64,000 bases of DNA from an uncultured Flavobacteriales bacterium (GCA_959608625.1 CAUHQV010000003.1:14119-78118); one strand, 5' to 3'; counted from the first letter of the stretch, positions 27,290-36,386 are shown. A program made the numbers and translations. Notes: generated by a model from the letters alone, not told the origin.

Positions 27290-27889
27290 TTATGCTTTAG
27301 TTTCCGCTATATAGTTTTCCAAAAATCCGATCATCGCCTTGACTGCACGGGCCCTGTGGCTGATGCGTCCTTTTTCATCGAGCGACATTTCGGCGAACGT
27401 CCGGTCGAAGCCATCGGGCAGGAATACCGGGTCATAACCGAACCCTTCCGCTCCCCGTTGGCCGCGCGTGATCTCCCCATCGACATACCCGTTGAAAAAG
27501 TATTCCTTCCCGTCCAACAGCAGGGAAATGACCGTGGCGAAACGCGCCCGGCGGTTTTCTTTTCCTTCCATCGCCGCCAATAGCTTGAGCACATTGTCCT
27601 GGTAAGTGGCATGTTCGCCCGCATACCGGGCCGAATAAACGCCCGGGGCACCGCCGAGGGCTTCCACTTCCAATCCCGTATCGTCTGCAAAGCAATCCAG
27701 CCCATAATTTTGTAACACATACGACGACTTCTGGTAAGCGTTCTGCGAAAGAGTATCCCCCGTTTCGGGAATCTCCTTTTCGCTGAGCGTCCAGTAAGGT
27801 ACCAATTCTATGCCTATCGGCATCAGCGCGCTTATCTCCTCGAATTTATGCCGGTTGTGCGTGGCAAAAACAAGCTTTATTCTTTCCAT
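27290..27889 (-). CDS. rdgB: RdgB/HAM1 non-canonical purine NTP pyrophosphatase
   Basis: 199 residues from the ATG at 27889, which gives the family start MERIKLVFATHNRHKFEEIS; a longer start upstream adds non-conserved residues. Motifs ADDTGLEVEAL, GVYSARYAG, GYGYDP-like GFGYDPVF and ISHRARA match the ITPase family. It removes ITP, XTP and dITP from nucleotide pools. Translation is probably coupled to the thioesterase gene 4 bp downstream. Confidence 0.95.
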   Translation of the reverse strand: MERIKLVFATHNRHKFEEISALMPIGIELVPYWTLSEKEIPETGDTLSQNAYQKSSYVLQNYGLDCFADDTGLEVEALGGAPGVYSARYAGEHATYQDNVLKLLAAMEGKENRRARFATVISLLLDGKEYFFNGYVDGEITRGQRGAEGFGYDPVFLPDGFDRTFAEMSLDEKGRISHRARAVKAMIGFLENYIAETKA

Positions 27890-27956
27890 CCTCCTTATTT
27901 TTTCCTCCGGCAGTTCAAAAACCACCGGACTTTCCTATTCCCGTTCTATCCCGCGG

Positions 27957-29039
27957 TCAATTCGCCGGAGGATAATCCTGCGCCGGCCGCCGCCCGGATA
28001 TGGCCGCCATCCCGGCCGCCACCAGCGAACCCAGTTCATCTTCGCCCGGGTAAAGTTTTACCGGGGCGATATGCTCGATACGGGGGACCAACCGGCCCAT
28101 AACTGTCGGATTGTAGGCGATGCCCCCGGTGAGAAGTATCGCATCCACTTTCCCGTAAAATACGGTGGAAAGGCCGCCGATCTCCTTGGCGATTTGATAA
28201 GTCATCGCATCCAGGACGAGTTCCGCTTCGCGGTTCCCTTCTTCCATCATCTTGACCACGTCGCGCATATCGCTTACCCCCAGATAGGAAAGCACCCCAC
28301 CCCGGCCGTTTATCATCGCGATCATTTCCCGCTCGGAGTATTTCCCGGAGAAACACATCCGCACCAGATCGCCTACCGGCAGCGTCCCCGAACGTTCGGG
28401 CGAAAAAGGCCCCTCGCCGTCTATCGTCTGGTTCACGTCCACCACCCGGCCAGCCTTATGAGCCGCCACCGAAACACCGCCGCCCATGTGGGCTACGATC
28501 AGGTTGAGCCCCTCGTAAGGGCGTTCTATATCGGCTGCATATTTGCGGGCCGTCGCCTTCTGGTTCAGGGCATGGAAGAACGATTTGCGCACGAAATTCT
28601 TGTTGCCCGAAATACGGGCCACCTCTTCCATCTCGTCGACCACTACCGGGTCGGCGATGAAACAGGGAATCTCGCCCAAAGCCTTTGAAATCGCATCGGC
28701 GATGAAAGCCGCGATGTTGCTGGCATGGCGCGTAGTGGAGGTACGCAGGTCTTCCAGCATCCGGTCGTTGATACAGTAAGTCCCCGAGGGCATCGGCCTG
28801 AGCACTCCGCCGCGGGCCATGATGAAATCGAGGGAAGACAGGTCGAAAGCCTCCTCCGCAAGGGCCTCACGGATAGTCTTCGTACGGAAATCGAGCTGGT
28901 CGAGAATGTCCGCAAAAGGCTCCAGTTCGGCCGGAGAATGGCGGATAGTCTTTTCAAACGACAAAGTAAGGTCTTCGAACACGCCTATTTTGGTCGACGT
29001 GGAACCGGGATTAACGACGAGGCTTACGTATTTCTTCAA
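27957..29039 (-). CDS. buk: Butyrate kinase
   Basis: 360 residues if it starts at the TTG at 29039, which gives (M)KKYVSLVVNPGSTSTKIGVF, the phosphate-binding signature of acetate/butyrate kinases. The frame is open further upstream, but those residues are not family-like. Later motifs include ARGGVLRPMPSG, VAHMGGGVSVAAHKAG and ILLTGGIAYN. It converts butyryl (or branched acyl) phosphate plus ADP to the acid and ATP. It lies 128 bp downstream of ptb, and the pair makes the terminal energy-yielding step of butyrate or branched-chain acid formation. Confidence 0.93.
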   Translation of the reverse strand: MKKYVSLVVNPGSTSTKIGVFEDLTLSFEKTIRHSPAELEPFADILDQLDFRTKTIREALAEEAFDLSSLDFIMARGGVLRPMPSGTYCINDRMLEDLRTSTTRHASNIAAFIADAISKALGEIPCFIADPVVVDEMEEVARISGNKNFVRKSFFHALNQKATARKYAADIERPYEGLNLIVAHMGGGVSVAAHKAGRVVDVNQTIDGEGPFSPERSGTLPVGDLVRMCFSGKYSEREMIAMINGRGGVLSYLGVSDMRDVVKMMEEGNREAELVLDAMTYQIAKEIGGLSTVFYGKVDAILLTGGIAYNPTVMGRLVPRIEHIAPVKLYPGEDELGSLVAAGMAAISGRRPAQDYPPAN

Positions 29040-29167
29040 GTTCGTAATTGTGTATTTATTGTTTTCCTTGTTATGGCGTAACTGTCGGTTTATTCCGGAC
29101 GATTCATATCGCTGAACGGTTTTTGACTGTCGACCTGTAAATTTTTGTTCAGCCGGGATCACCCGGC

Positions 29168-30067
29168 TTAAGCCCCTGCCACCGCCAAGGCGATGGAGCT
29201 CAGCTTGGCATCCATCGAATCGGCGCGGGACGTGAGCACGATCGGTGCAGCCGCCCCCAAGATGACCGCGCACATGCGGCAGTCGGTAAAAAAGGCGAAC
29301 GATTTGTAAAGCAGGTTGCCCGCCTCGATGTCCGGCGCCAGCAGGATATCGGCATCGGCTGCCACGGGGCTTTCAAAATGCTTGTCGTGCTTGCTTTCCT
29401 CGGATACCGCCAGGTCGAACGACAGCGGGCCGTCCACGATACAGCCGGTTATCCGCCCGTCTTCGTTCATTCGCTTGAGTTCGGCGCCCTCTACGGTCGC
29501 CTGCATCTTGGGATTCACCTGTTCGATAGCGGCCAGCACGGCCACTTTGGGACGGTCTATACCCAGTTTGTGGGCAAAATCCACGGTATTCTGAATGATA
29601 ACGGCTTTTTCCTCCAGCGTCGGGGCGATATTCATAGCCGCGTCCGTCAGGGTGAGCAGTTTGTGGTACGCTGGTATCTGGAACATCGCGAAATGGGAAA
29701 TCAACCGGTCGGTGCGCAGGCCCCATTCTTTATTGAGGGCCCCTTTCATGATCTGAGGGGTCGTGACCCCTCCTTTCATCAGGATATCCCCCTGTCCGGA
29801 ACTTACCAGCCGGACGGAAGTCTCGACCGTCTGTTCCACATCGGGGCTGTCGACTATCTGCACGCCCTCCGTACTCTGGCCCAGCTCGCGGGCGGCGGAT
29901 TCGATCTCTTTTTGGTTCCCGACCAGGATAGGGGTCACAATGCCCATTTGCCGGGCTTTCAGGGCTGCTTCCAGCGCATGGTGGTCGGAAGCGTTGCACA
30001 CCACCAGGCGGCACTTCCCGCCTTTGGCTTTTGCCAACGAAAAAATATCGTCTATCGTTCTAAGCAT
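29168..30067 (-). CDS. ptb: Phosphate butyryltransferase
   Basis: 299 residues of the PTA/PTB fold. Characteristic stretches are GDILMKGGVTTPQIMKGAL, LLTLTDAAMNIAPTLEEK and a glycine-rich C-terminal ILGAAAPIVLTSRADS. It exchanges CoA for phosphate on butyryl-CoA or branched acyl-CoA. Length (about 300) fits Ptb; the phosphotransacetylase Pta would be longer or carry different motifs. The buk gene follows on the same strand, supporting the assignment. Confidence 0.93.
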   Translation of the reverse strand: MLRTIDDIFSLAKAKGGKCRLVVCNASDHHALEAALKARQMGIVTPILVGNQKEIESAARELGQSTEGVQIVDSPDVEQTVETSVRLVSSGQGDILMKGGVTTPQIMKGALNKEWGLRTDRLISHFAMFQIPAYHKLLTLTDAAMNIAPTLEEKAVIIQNTVDFAHKLGIDRPKVAVLAAIEQVNPKMQATVEGAELKRMNEDGRITGCIVDGPLSFDLAVSEESKHDKHFESPVAADADILLAPDIEAGNLLYKSFAFFTDCRMCAVILGAAAPIVLTSRADSMDAKLSSIALAVAGA

Positions 30068-30129
30068 TTTCGGTTGTTGACTGACTAAGTTGATCTTTTA
30101 TACTTCACCGGCCCGGGGCCGCATCTTTC

Positions 30130-31353
30130 TTATTCTCCCTGCCGGGCGGCGAACCTCGCCAGTTGTTCCCGGGCGTATTTCTGGGTCACATGGAATTCTT
30201 TCGGCGGATTTTCCGGCAGGCTGTACATCGCATCGGTGAGCACCGCCTCGCACAGGGTGCGGAGCCCGCGAGCCCCGATCTTGAACTCCAGGGCTTTGTC
30301 CACGATGTATTCCAGGGCTTTCTTGTCCACTTTCAGTTCCACCCCGTCCATTTCGAACAGGCGTTTCATCTGTTTGACCACCGCATTTTTCGGTTCGGTG
30401 AGGATACGGATCAGGCTTTCCCGGTCGAGGATATCCAAATGGGTGATCACCGGCAGGCGACCGATAAGCTCCGGTATCAACCCGAACGCTTTCAGATCCT
30501 GCGGGGCCACGTATCGCATGATGTTCTCCGAGGAAATAATGCCTTTGCTTTCCGCCGAATAACCGACGGTCTGCTTGTTCAGGCGCTGGCTTATCTTGCG
30601 TTCGATTCCGTCGAATGCCCCCCCTGCGATGAACAGGATGTTCCGGGTGTCGAGTTCAATGAATTTTTGCTCGGGGTGCTTGCGTCCTCCCTGGGGCGGC
30701 ACATTGACCTTAGCCCCTTCCAGGAGTTTCAGCATCGCCTGCTGCACCCCTTCCCCGGATACGTCCCGGGTAATGGAGGGATTGTCGCTCTTACGGGCGA
30801 TTTTGTCTATCTCGTCGATGAACACGATCCCCCTTTCGGCCTTTTTCACATCGTAATCCGCCGCCTGGAGCAATCGGGTAAGCATCGTTTCCACGTCCTC
30901 TCCCACATAGCCTGCCTCGGTAAGCACGGTTGCGTCCACGATGGTAAACGGGACATCCAAAAGGCGCGCGATCGTCCGGGCCAGCAGGGTTTTCCCGGTG
31001 CCGGTAGGGCCGACCATCAGGATGTTGGATTTTTCGATCTCCACATCGTCCCCTTTGGCCTGCATCAGACGTTTGTAATGGTTGTAAACAGCCACGGATA
31101 GCACTTTTTTCGCTTCGTGCTGCCCGATGACATACTTGTCGAGGAAAGCCTTTATTTCGGTGGGCTTTTTCAGTTCCGAGACTTCTTTGTTTTCTTCCGG
31201 TTCCGTACCCGGCCCGGAAAGTTCCTCGCGCAGGATGTTCGCCGCCTGTTCAATGCATTCGTCGCAGATATTGGCCCCTATGCCCGATATCAACAGTTTG
31301 GTCTCGCTCTTGGGGCGTCCGCAAAAAGAACAGTGTTTTTGGTTATTTGCCAT
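30130..31353 (-). CDS. clpX: ClpX, ATP-dependent Clp protease unfoldase subunit
   Basis: 407 residues. The N-terminal zinc-binding domain has CSFC near residues 8-11 and CDEC near 33-36. The AAA+ module has Walker A GPTGTGKT, Walker B IVFIDEIDKI, and a sensor-2 GARGLR motif near residue 375. It unfolds tagged proteins and feeds them to ClpP. It lies 38 bp downstream of clpP on the same strand. Secure. Confidence 0.98.
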   Translation of the reverse strand: MANNQKHCSFCGRPKSETKLLISGIGANICDECIEQAANILREELSGPGTEPEENKEVSELKKPTEIKAFLDKYVIGQHEAKKVLSVAVYNHYKRLMQAKGDDVEIEKSNILMVGPTGTGKTLLARTIARLLDVPFTIVDATVLTEAGYVGEDVETMLTRLLQAADYDVKKAERGIVFIDEIDKIARKSDNPSITRDVSGEGVQQAMLKLLEGAKVNVPPQGGRKHPEQKFIELDTRNILFIAGGAFDGIERKISQRLNKQTVGYSAESKGIISSENIMRYVAPQDLKAFGLIPELIGRLPVITHLDILDRESLIRILTEPKNAVVKQMKRLFEMDGVELKVDKKALEYIVDKALEFKIGARGLRTLCEAVLTDAMYSLPENPPKEFHVTQKYAREQLARFAARQGE

Positions 31354-31390
31354 ATTGTCTCATTCAGGAGGATCGCTCCCTTTCAAAGGA

Positions 31391-32086
31391 TTATTTCTTG
31401 CCGGAAGGCTCAGCGGCTTTTTTTTCGAGGATCTCGTCTATCATTCCGTAAGCCAGCGCTTCCTTCGAGGTCATCCAGTAGTCGCGGTCGGAATCTTTCT
31501 CGATCTTTTTGAACGTCTGTCCGGTATGGTCCGCCATGATATTGTACAGCTCGTCGCGGAGTTTCTTGATCTCCCGGGCCGTGATCTCGATATCCGACAC
31601 CTGCCCCTGGGCGCCGCCCATCGGCTGATGGATCATCGTGCGGGAGTGTTTCAGCGCCGAACGCTTGCCTTTTTCCCCCGCGCACAACAGTACTGCCGCC
31701 ATCGAAGCCGCCATACCGGTACAGATCGTGGCTACGTCGGGCCCGATGAACTGCATCGTATCGTAGATCCCCAGGCCGGCATACACGCCCCCGCCGGGAG
31801 AATTGATGTAAATGCTTATGTCTTTGGTGGCATCCACCGAAGAGAGGAACAGGAGCTGTCCCTGGATGATATTGGCCACGTAATCGTTCACCGCCGTGCC
31901 CAGGAAAATGATCCGGTCCATCATCAGGCGCGAGAAAACGTCCATCTGCGCCACGTTCATCTGCCTTTCCTCTATCACCGTAGGCGATATGTATTCCCCG
32001 TAAACGGAGGCGTAATTGTCCAACTGGTAACTGGATATTCCCAAATGCCCTACGGCATATTTCCGGAATTCGTCTTTTTCTTTCAT
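31391..32086 (-). CDS. clpP: ClpP, ATP-dependent Clp protease proteolytic subunit
   Basis: 231 residues. The catalytic Ser128 sits in CTGMAASMAAVLLC, and His153 in RTMIHQPMGG. The handle region and SIYINSPGGGVYAG are typical. The 31-residue N-terminal extension is longer than in E. coli and may act as a short propeptide. It is read together with clpX from a promoter just upstream (-7 box at 32107-32114). Confidence 0.97.
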   Translation of the reverse strand: MKEKDEFRKYAVGHLGISSYQLDNYASVYGEYISPTVIEERQMNVAQMDVFSRLMMDRIIFLGTAVNDYVANIIQGQLLFLSSVDATKDISIYINSPGGGVYAGLGIYDTMQFIGPDVATICTGMAASMAAVLLCAGEKGKRSALKHSRTMIHQPMGGAQGQVSDIEITAREIKKLRDELYNIMADHTGQTFKKIEKDSDRDYWMTSKEALAYGMIDEILEKKAAEPSGKK

Positions 32087-32106
32087 CGTATTATATTGTC
32101 TATATG

Positions 32107-32114
32107 CAAAGGTA
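32107..32114 (-). promoter_or_regulatory. Candidate -7 box of clpP-clpX
   Basis: TACCTTTG on the minus strand, a full match to TAnnTTTG, 20 bp upstream of the clpP start. A T-rich stretch lies at the -33 distance, but no exact TTTG. It implies clpPX can be transcribed independently of the upstream GNAT gene. Confidence 0.5.
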
Positions 32115-32160
32115 AAAAAATAGCCCGGCTTATCCTAAAAGGAACGCAGGCAAACGGTCG

Positions 32161-33270
32161 TTATATAACCTTGGCAAATACATTGCGGTCGTAATCGCCG
32201 TATTTATGCTCCACATACCCTTCTTTTGTGTAACCCATCGCCAGGAAATTGTTCTCGCTGTGGATATTCTGCGGTGAAATCGTGGCGAACAGCTCGCGGA
32301 TACCCCGTTTGCGGGCCGCGGATTCGAGCCTTTCCATCATCTGGCGCTGCAACCCCCTGCCCCGGTAGGCCTCCCGCACGATGACCAGTTTGATATTGGC
32401 ATACACCGAATAATCGTCCACATTTTCCCGGACATACCGGGCCAGATTTTCCTCGGTATCCCGGGCGAAATAAAGTACTCCGAAGCCCATTAACTCTCCG
32501 TTACAAAAAGCCCCCACTACATAGTGATTCACCAGACACTCGTGCAAGGCTTCCTCGGAATTGGCCCGCAAAAGCTGGGGATCGGCCATATGAACGAAAG
32601 CCTCCTGCTGTATCTCCAGCACATCCCTCAAATAAGGAACACCTAACCGGACAAAAGACACCTCGTCCCCGCAAAGGTCTTCGCCGTACATTTCGAGCCC
32701 GTTTTCACGCCGGTACTCCTCCCACAGTTCCTGCAACTCCAATATATTCCTGAAATTGCCCTTAGCGATCTTCCGGCGGTAAATGCATTTGTTGCGGGTG
32801 GCAATGAAAAACCGATAAGCGAAAAGGTCGTCGATCGTGCTGATCTTCATCACTTCCTTTTTGCGCAATACGTTCAATACTTCGAAGAAAGTCAGGTAAT
32901 TGGAAATAGAACTGTTGTCCAGTTCCTCTATCTCCTTTTCCGCTTGGCGCAGCATTTCTTTGCCCGCCGCACAACCCAGCAGCCGGTGGTATTTATCCAG
33001 CGCGACGTAGACTCTTTTGTATTCGGGGTTGGTGACAAAAGAAGTATTGATGTTGGCGATGAATTCCGCCTCGGCGATATCGTTGGTCATTTCCAATTCC
33101 CTGTATACCAATATAACACCGACAGCGGCCACCACCAGCGACGAAACGGACAGCAGCGTAGCCAGTACATGCTGAAATCCCATCGAATTGAGCAAAGCCA
33201 CAATGCTAGAACAAATGATCGCCACGATCAGGATCAGCCAAACAGTATTCTTTTTCTTCTTTTCTTTCAT
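32161..33270 (-). CDS. Membrane-anchored GNAT acetyltransferase
   Basis: 369 residues from the ATG at 33270. Two N-terminal membrane helices (TVWLILIVAIICSSIVALL; TLLSVSSLVVAAVGVILVY) are followed by a DUF4760-like helical domain (AEFIANINTSFVTNPEYKR, ISNYLTFFEVLNVL). The C-terminal GNAT domain (about 205-369) has the acetyl-CoA loop VREAYRGRGLQRQMMER. The fusion suggests a membrane sensor or scaffold with an N-acetyltransferase output. It sits between trigger factor and clpP on the same strand, an unusual insertion. The acceptor substrate is unknown. Confidence 0.75.
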   Translation of the reverse strand: MKEKKKKNTVWLILIVAIICSSIVALLNSMGFQHVLATLLSVSSLVVAAVGVILVYRELEMTNDIAEAEFIANINTSFVTNPEYKRVYVALDKYHRLLGCAAGKEMLRQAEKEIEELDNSSISNYLTFFEVLNVLRKKEVMKISTIDDLFAYRFFIATRNKCIYRRKIAKGNFRNILELQELWEEYRRENGLEMYGEDLCGDEVSFVRLGVPYLRDVLEIQQEAFVHMADPQLLRANSEEALHECLVNHYVVGAFCNGELMGFGVLYFARDTEENLARYVRENVDDYSVYANIKLVIVREAYRGRGLQRQMMERLESAARKRGIRELFATISPQNIHSENNFLAMGYTKEGYVEHKYGDYDRNVFAKVI

Positions 33271-33351
33271 AACCACAAGGTGCGCAATAATTTCAACGCG
33301 CCTGTAAAAATAAATAAAATAAGGAAATTAACCCTTTTTCCGGCCCCAGAA

Positions 33352-33385
33352 AAAAAGGGCGTCCCGAAATCGGGACGCCCTTTTT
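33352..33385. terminator. Perfect rho-independent terminator after tig
   Basis: A 15-bp uninterrupted stem (AAAAAGGGCGTCCCG and its complement) with an AAAT loop and T-tracts on both sides. It ends the trigger factor transcript and separates it from the GNAT-clpP-clpX genes. Confidence 0.9.
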
Positions 33386-33405
33386 GTCCTGACGGACGAA
33401 GATCA

Positions 33406-34752
33406 TTATTTCTTCTTGGCCCCGGCGACGGCTTTGACGAACTCGTCGAGGGTTACTTCCTTTTGCTTGCCGGATACCTTTTCCTTGAATATTTCCATCA
33501 GTTTCTCACGGATGATCATACTCTGGATACGCCCCACTTCCTCGCGGTTTTTCAGTACGCGCTCCACGATCGGGGATAGCTGCTCGTCGGTCATATCGGC
33601 CTGGCCGTACTGGGCCATCTGCATGCGGATGAGAGCCTTGGCCCGTTCTTCGATCATCGGGTAATCGATACGCACACCGTTGTCCATCAGCAGCTGGGTC
33701 TCGATAAGCTGGTAGCGGAGTCCTTTTTCGGAATCCTTCATCTGGGCGTCGGCTTCCTCTTCGGTCATCGGCTTTTCGGCCGTAGCCATCATCCAACGTT
33801 TGAGGAAATCGAGCGGCAGGTCGAATTTCGTATTCTCGATCAGGTAATCGATCGTATCGTTCATCATCTGGGCATCGGTCTCGCCTCGGAAAGCCGCTTC
33901 GGCCTCGTCCTGTATCTTCTGGCGGAAAGCCGCTTCGTCGGCCACCACGCCTTCGCCGTACAGCCGGTCGAAAAGGTCCTTATCCAGTGCGTGGGGTTCC
34001 ACGTTGGAGATGCGGGTGATGGTCAGGCTGAGCGTATCGGTGAAATCCTCGCATTCGTCGGCCGATTTACCCAGGAACTGGGACAAACGCGTGACGGACT
34101 TGAAATCCTTCGGGGATACCTCCACCACGTCGCCTACTTTCTTGCCGATGAAGTTCTTCGCGTTCTTCATATCGCCCACGATCACCACACCTTCCTTATA
34201 AGCGCCGGGCTGGTACAGGTTGCCGTCCTTATCCTTGGCTTCGATAGTGACCACCACGTCGGATTTTTTCTCCACTGCCTCGGTCTCGGTCATCTTGCCG
34301 AAACGTTTGGCCAGCGAAGCGATATGGTCGTCGATATATTCCGGGCTTACCTTTATACGGTAGGAAACCACTTTTTTAGAAGCGTCTTCCGGCTTTACCG
34401 TCACCTGGGGGATAATACCGATCTCGAATTCGAAAGAGAAATTCTTGGCCGTCTCCCAGTCGATGTTCTGGGGCAGCGGCAGGGGCTGTCCGAAAATATC
34501 GAGCTTTTCGTTGCGGATGTACTCGTCCACCGCATTGTTGACCAGTTTATTGATCTCCTCGGCCATAGTCATCGCACCGTACTGCTTCTGGATGACCGAA
34601 GCAGGTACCATTCCCTTGCGGAACCCGGGGATATTGGCGTTCTTGCGGATATTCTGAAGTGATTTTTCCACAGCCTGACTGTAGTCGGCCTCGGCTACCT
34701 CCACTTTGATGACGGCATTCAGGGCGTCTTTGTTCTCTCTCGAAACTTTCAT
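33406..34752 (-). CDS. tig: Trigger factor, ribosome-associated chaperone
   Basis: 448 residues. The N-terminal ribosome-binding domain carries the signature region ANIPGFRKGMVP near residues 38-49. A central PPIase-like domain (about 150-240, degenerate) and a C-terminal helical domain rich in acidic and Met residues follow. It binds nascent chains at the tunnel exit. It has its own promoter (TTTG-N18-TACCTTTG at 34806-34835) and terminator, although clpP-clpX follow in the same direction after the GNAT gene. Confidence 0.95.
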   Translation of the reverse strand: MKVSRENKDALNAVIKVEVAEADYSQAVEKSLQNIRKNANIPGFRKGMVPASVIQKQYGAMTMAEEINKLVNNAVDEYIRNEKLDIFGQPLPLPQNIDWETAKNFSFEFEIGIIPQVTVKPEDASKKVVSYRIKVSPEYIDDHIASLAKRFGKMTETEAVEKKSDVVVTIEAKDKDGNLYQPGAYKEGVVIVGDMKNAKNFIGKKVGDVVEVSPKDFKSVTRLSQFLGKSADECEDFTDTLSLTITRISNVEPHALDKDLFDRLYGEGVVADEAAFRQKIQDEAEAAFRGETDAQMMNDTIDYLIENTKFDLPLDFLKRWMMATAEKPMTEEEADAQMKDSEKGLRYQLIETQLLMDNGVRIDYPMIEERAKALIRMQMAQYGQADMTDEQLSPIVERVLKNREEVGRIQSMIIREKLMEIFKEKVSGKQKEVTLDEFVKAVAGAKKK

Positions 34753-34805
34753 CTGTTTATTAAGCGCTTATATATTACCTTTTATCTTGCTTGTTTACAA
34801 GAGCG

Positions 34806-34835
34806 CAAAGGTACTCTTTTTCTCCGGTTTTCAAA
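34806..34835 (-). promoter_or_regulatory. Promoter of tig
   Basis: On the minus strand: -33 TTTG (34832-34835), an 18-base spacer and -7 TACCTTTG (34806-34813), 53 bp upstream of the ATG. A close match to the Bacteroidetes housekeeping sigma consensus. Confidence 0.7.
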
Positions 34836-34839
34836 AATT

Positions 34840-36273
34840 TTATCCCCCGATGTTCAGCGTGCCGTCGGTGATCCTTTCGGCGTCCTTTTCGGCCACGATA
34901 CGCTCGTATTCCCCGTCCGGATCGTCGGAAAGTCCTGCCATGCGCACCGACGTGCGCTGGGATACGAGCTCCCGGCCGCCGTTGGCCATATTCAGGGCCT
35001 GGATCATCGCCGAACGGTCGTCCACCATGAACGGTTCGATACGCTGGCACACCTCTATCTGCCGCACATGCGGATCGAGTTCTTTGTTGAGCACCGCCAG
35101 ATAGCGCTTGACTATGTTCATGCGCCGTTCGAGGTACTCCCCGAAGAGCTCGCTCTTATTCTGCACTTTCAGGTGGGCATCCAGGAAAAGCATACGCAGC
35201 GCTACTCCGGACAAACTCGGCAGCCCTTTGACGGATTCGAAGGAAATATCCGGCGTCTGGGTAGTGCTGTATATCATGTTCAACAGCGTGCTGATCTCCA
35301 GGCGAACCGATTCCGGGGCCTGCTGCCAGGAAAGGTACTGCGCCGTCGAATTGGCCTCGCCTTCGATAATCGCCCCCGTCTCTCCTTTGCGGGCAAAACC
35401 GCGGATTTCCCCCGTAACGAATATTTTCGGCGACGCATGGTAGTCGTTCGTATCGGCAAAATTGGATAGCAGTTTTTCCAACCGTTCTATAAGCCCCTGC
35501 ACATCGGCCCATTCGCATTTATCCTGCCGGGCATAGACTACCGGTATTTTTCCCAGCCTGTTCTCCCGGCGTCCGGTCAACTGCCAGGCCCCCTTGTCCG
35601 CGCGCTCGAAATAGACGACCTCGGTATCGGTATACGTCTCGAAAAATTCTTTCTCCCGTCCGTCCGAAACCGTGGTGTAGCCCCGCGAAAAGGCCGTCAT
35701 ATCGCCGTAATTGTCGAACACCGGGTACAGACGGTCTCCTTGCGAAGGGCAGAACAGCGCCACCCGAAGTTTGTACTGCGGGGCGACTTCTTTCACGAAA
35801 GAAAAGCGCTCGTCCCGGCCGATATGCTCCCAAAAGCCATTCTCCGCCACCGGATACCACAGTTCCGCGGCTTCCGTTTCCCACATCACGGTACGGGCCA
35901 GCCGCCGGTTGAGGGAGTCTATCTTGTTGTCGGCGAGCGTCCGCTTGACCGCCTCGAACGCCGCCGCCTGCCGGTCGCTTTCCGCCGCACAGCTCACCTT
36001 TACCGGATGCCCGAACAGGAAAGCCACCGCGCGCTCCACGATAACCCTTTGCAGCGGCAGGGCGATCCTCGCTACCTTTTCGAACCGTTCCATCTCCCCG
36101 TCCGCGCCCCGCACGATCTTGTCCGGACGTTCCGAGGTATCGAATATCCGGTGCCCTTGGGGAAAATACTGTTTCTTCAACTGCCCGATCTCCGGCTGGG
36201 GTGTCGCGCGTTTTTTCAGAGTTTCGACCATATCGGCGGCCGATGTACCCTGGGTAATGTCTTCTATCTTCAT
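34840..36273 (-). CDS. Phage portal protein-like (SPP1 gp6 family), no other phage genes nearby
   Basis: 477 residues from the ATG at 36273; an in-frame GTG at 36318 lies right at the promoter and is unlikely. The layout matches SPP1 gp6-type portals: an N-terminal region with a PLQRVIVERAVAFLFGHPV helix, a wing domain (KLRVALFCPSQGDRLYPVF), IPVVYARQDKCEWADVQGLI, a stem with NFADTNDYHASPKI, and a crown helix with ALRMLFLDAHLKVQNKSELF. In phages the portal is the dodecameric DNA gate of the capsid. No terminase, head or tail genes adjoin it. It has its own promoter and follows pnuC/ogt on the same strand. Confidence 0.75.
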   Translation of the reverse strand: MKIEDITQGTSAADMVETLKKRATPQPEIGQLKKQYFPQGHRIFDTSERPDKIVRGADGEMERFEKVARIALPLQRVIVERAVAFLFGHPVKVSCAAESDRQAAAFEAVKRTLADNKIDSLNRRLARTVMWETEAAELWYPVAENGFWEHIGRDERFSFVKEVAPQYKLRVALFCPSQGDRLYPVFDNYGDMTAFSRGYTTVSDGREKEFFETYTDTEVVYFERADKGAWQLTGRRENRLGKIPVVYARQDKCEWADVQGLIERLEKLLSNFADTNDYHASPKIFVTGEIRGFARKGETGAIIEGEANSTAQYLSWQQAPESVRLEISTLLNMIYSTTQTPDISFESVKGLPSLSGVALRMLFLDAHLKVQNKSELFGEYLERRMNIVKRYLAVLNKELDPHVRQIEVCQRIEPFMVDDRSAMIQALNMANGGRELVSQRTSVRMAGLSDDPDGEYERIVAEKDAERITDGTLNIGG

Positions 36274-36321
36274 TTCTTTTCCGATTTTATTCGTCCCGTG
36301 CTCCTTGCACTGTCTCACTCA

Positions 36322-36352
36322 CAAATATAATCAAAAAAGAAATAATTTCCAA
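36322..36352 (-). promoter_or_regulatory. Promoter of the portal-like gene (shared spacer)
   Basis: On the minus strand: TTG (36350-36352), 20-base spacer, -7 TATATTTG (36322-36329). Bases 36324-36346 are identical to 51474-51496 in front of the metallopeptidase-like gene. Confidence 0.65.
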
Positions 36353-36386
36353 GAAAAAAATCACCGCTTGCTCCAAGTCCGGGAAA

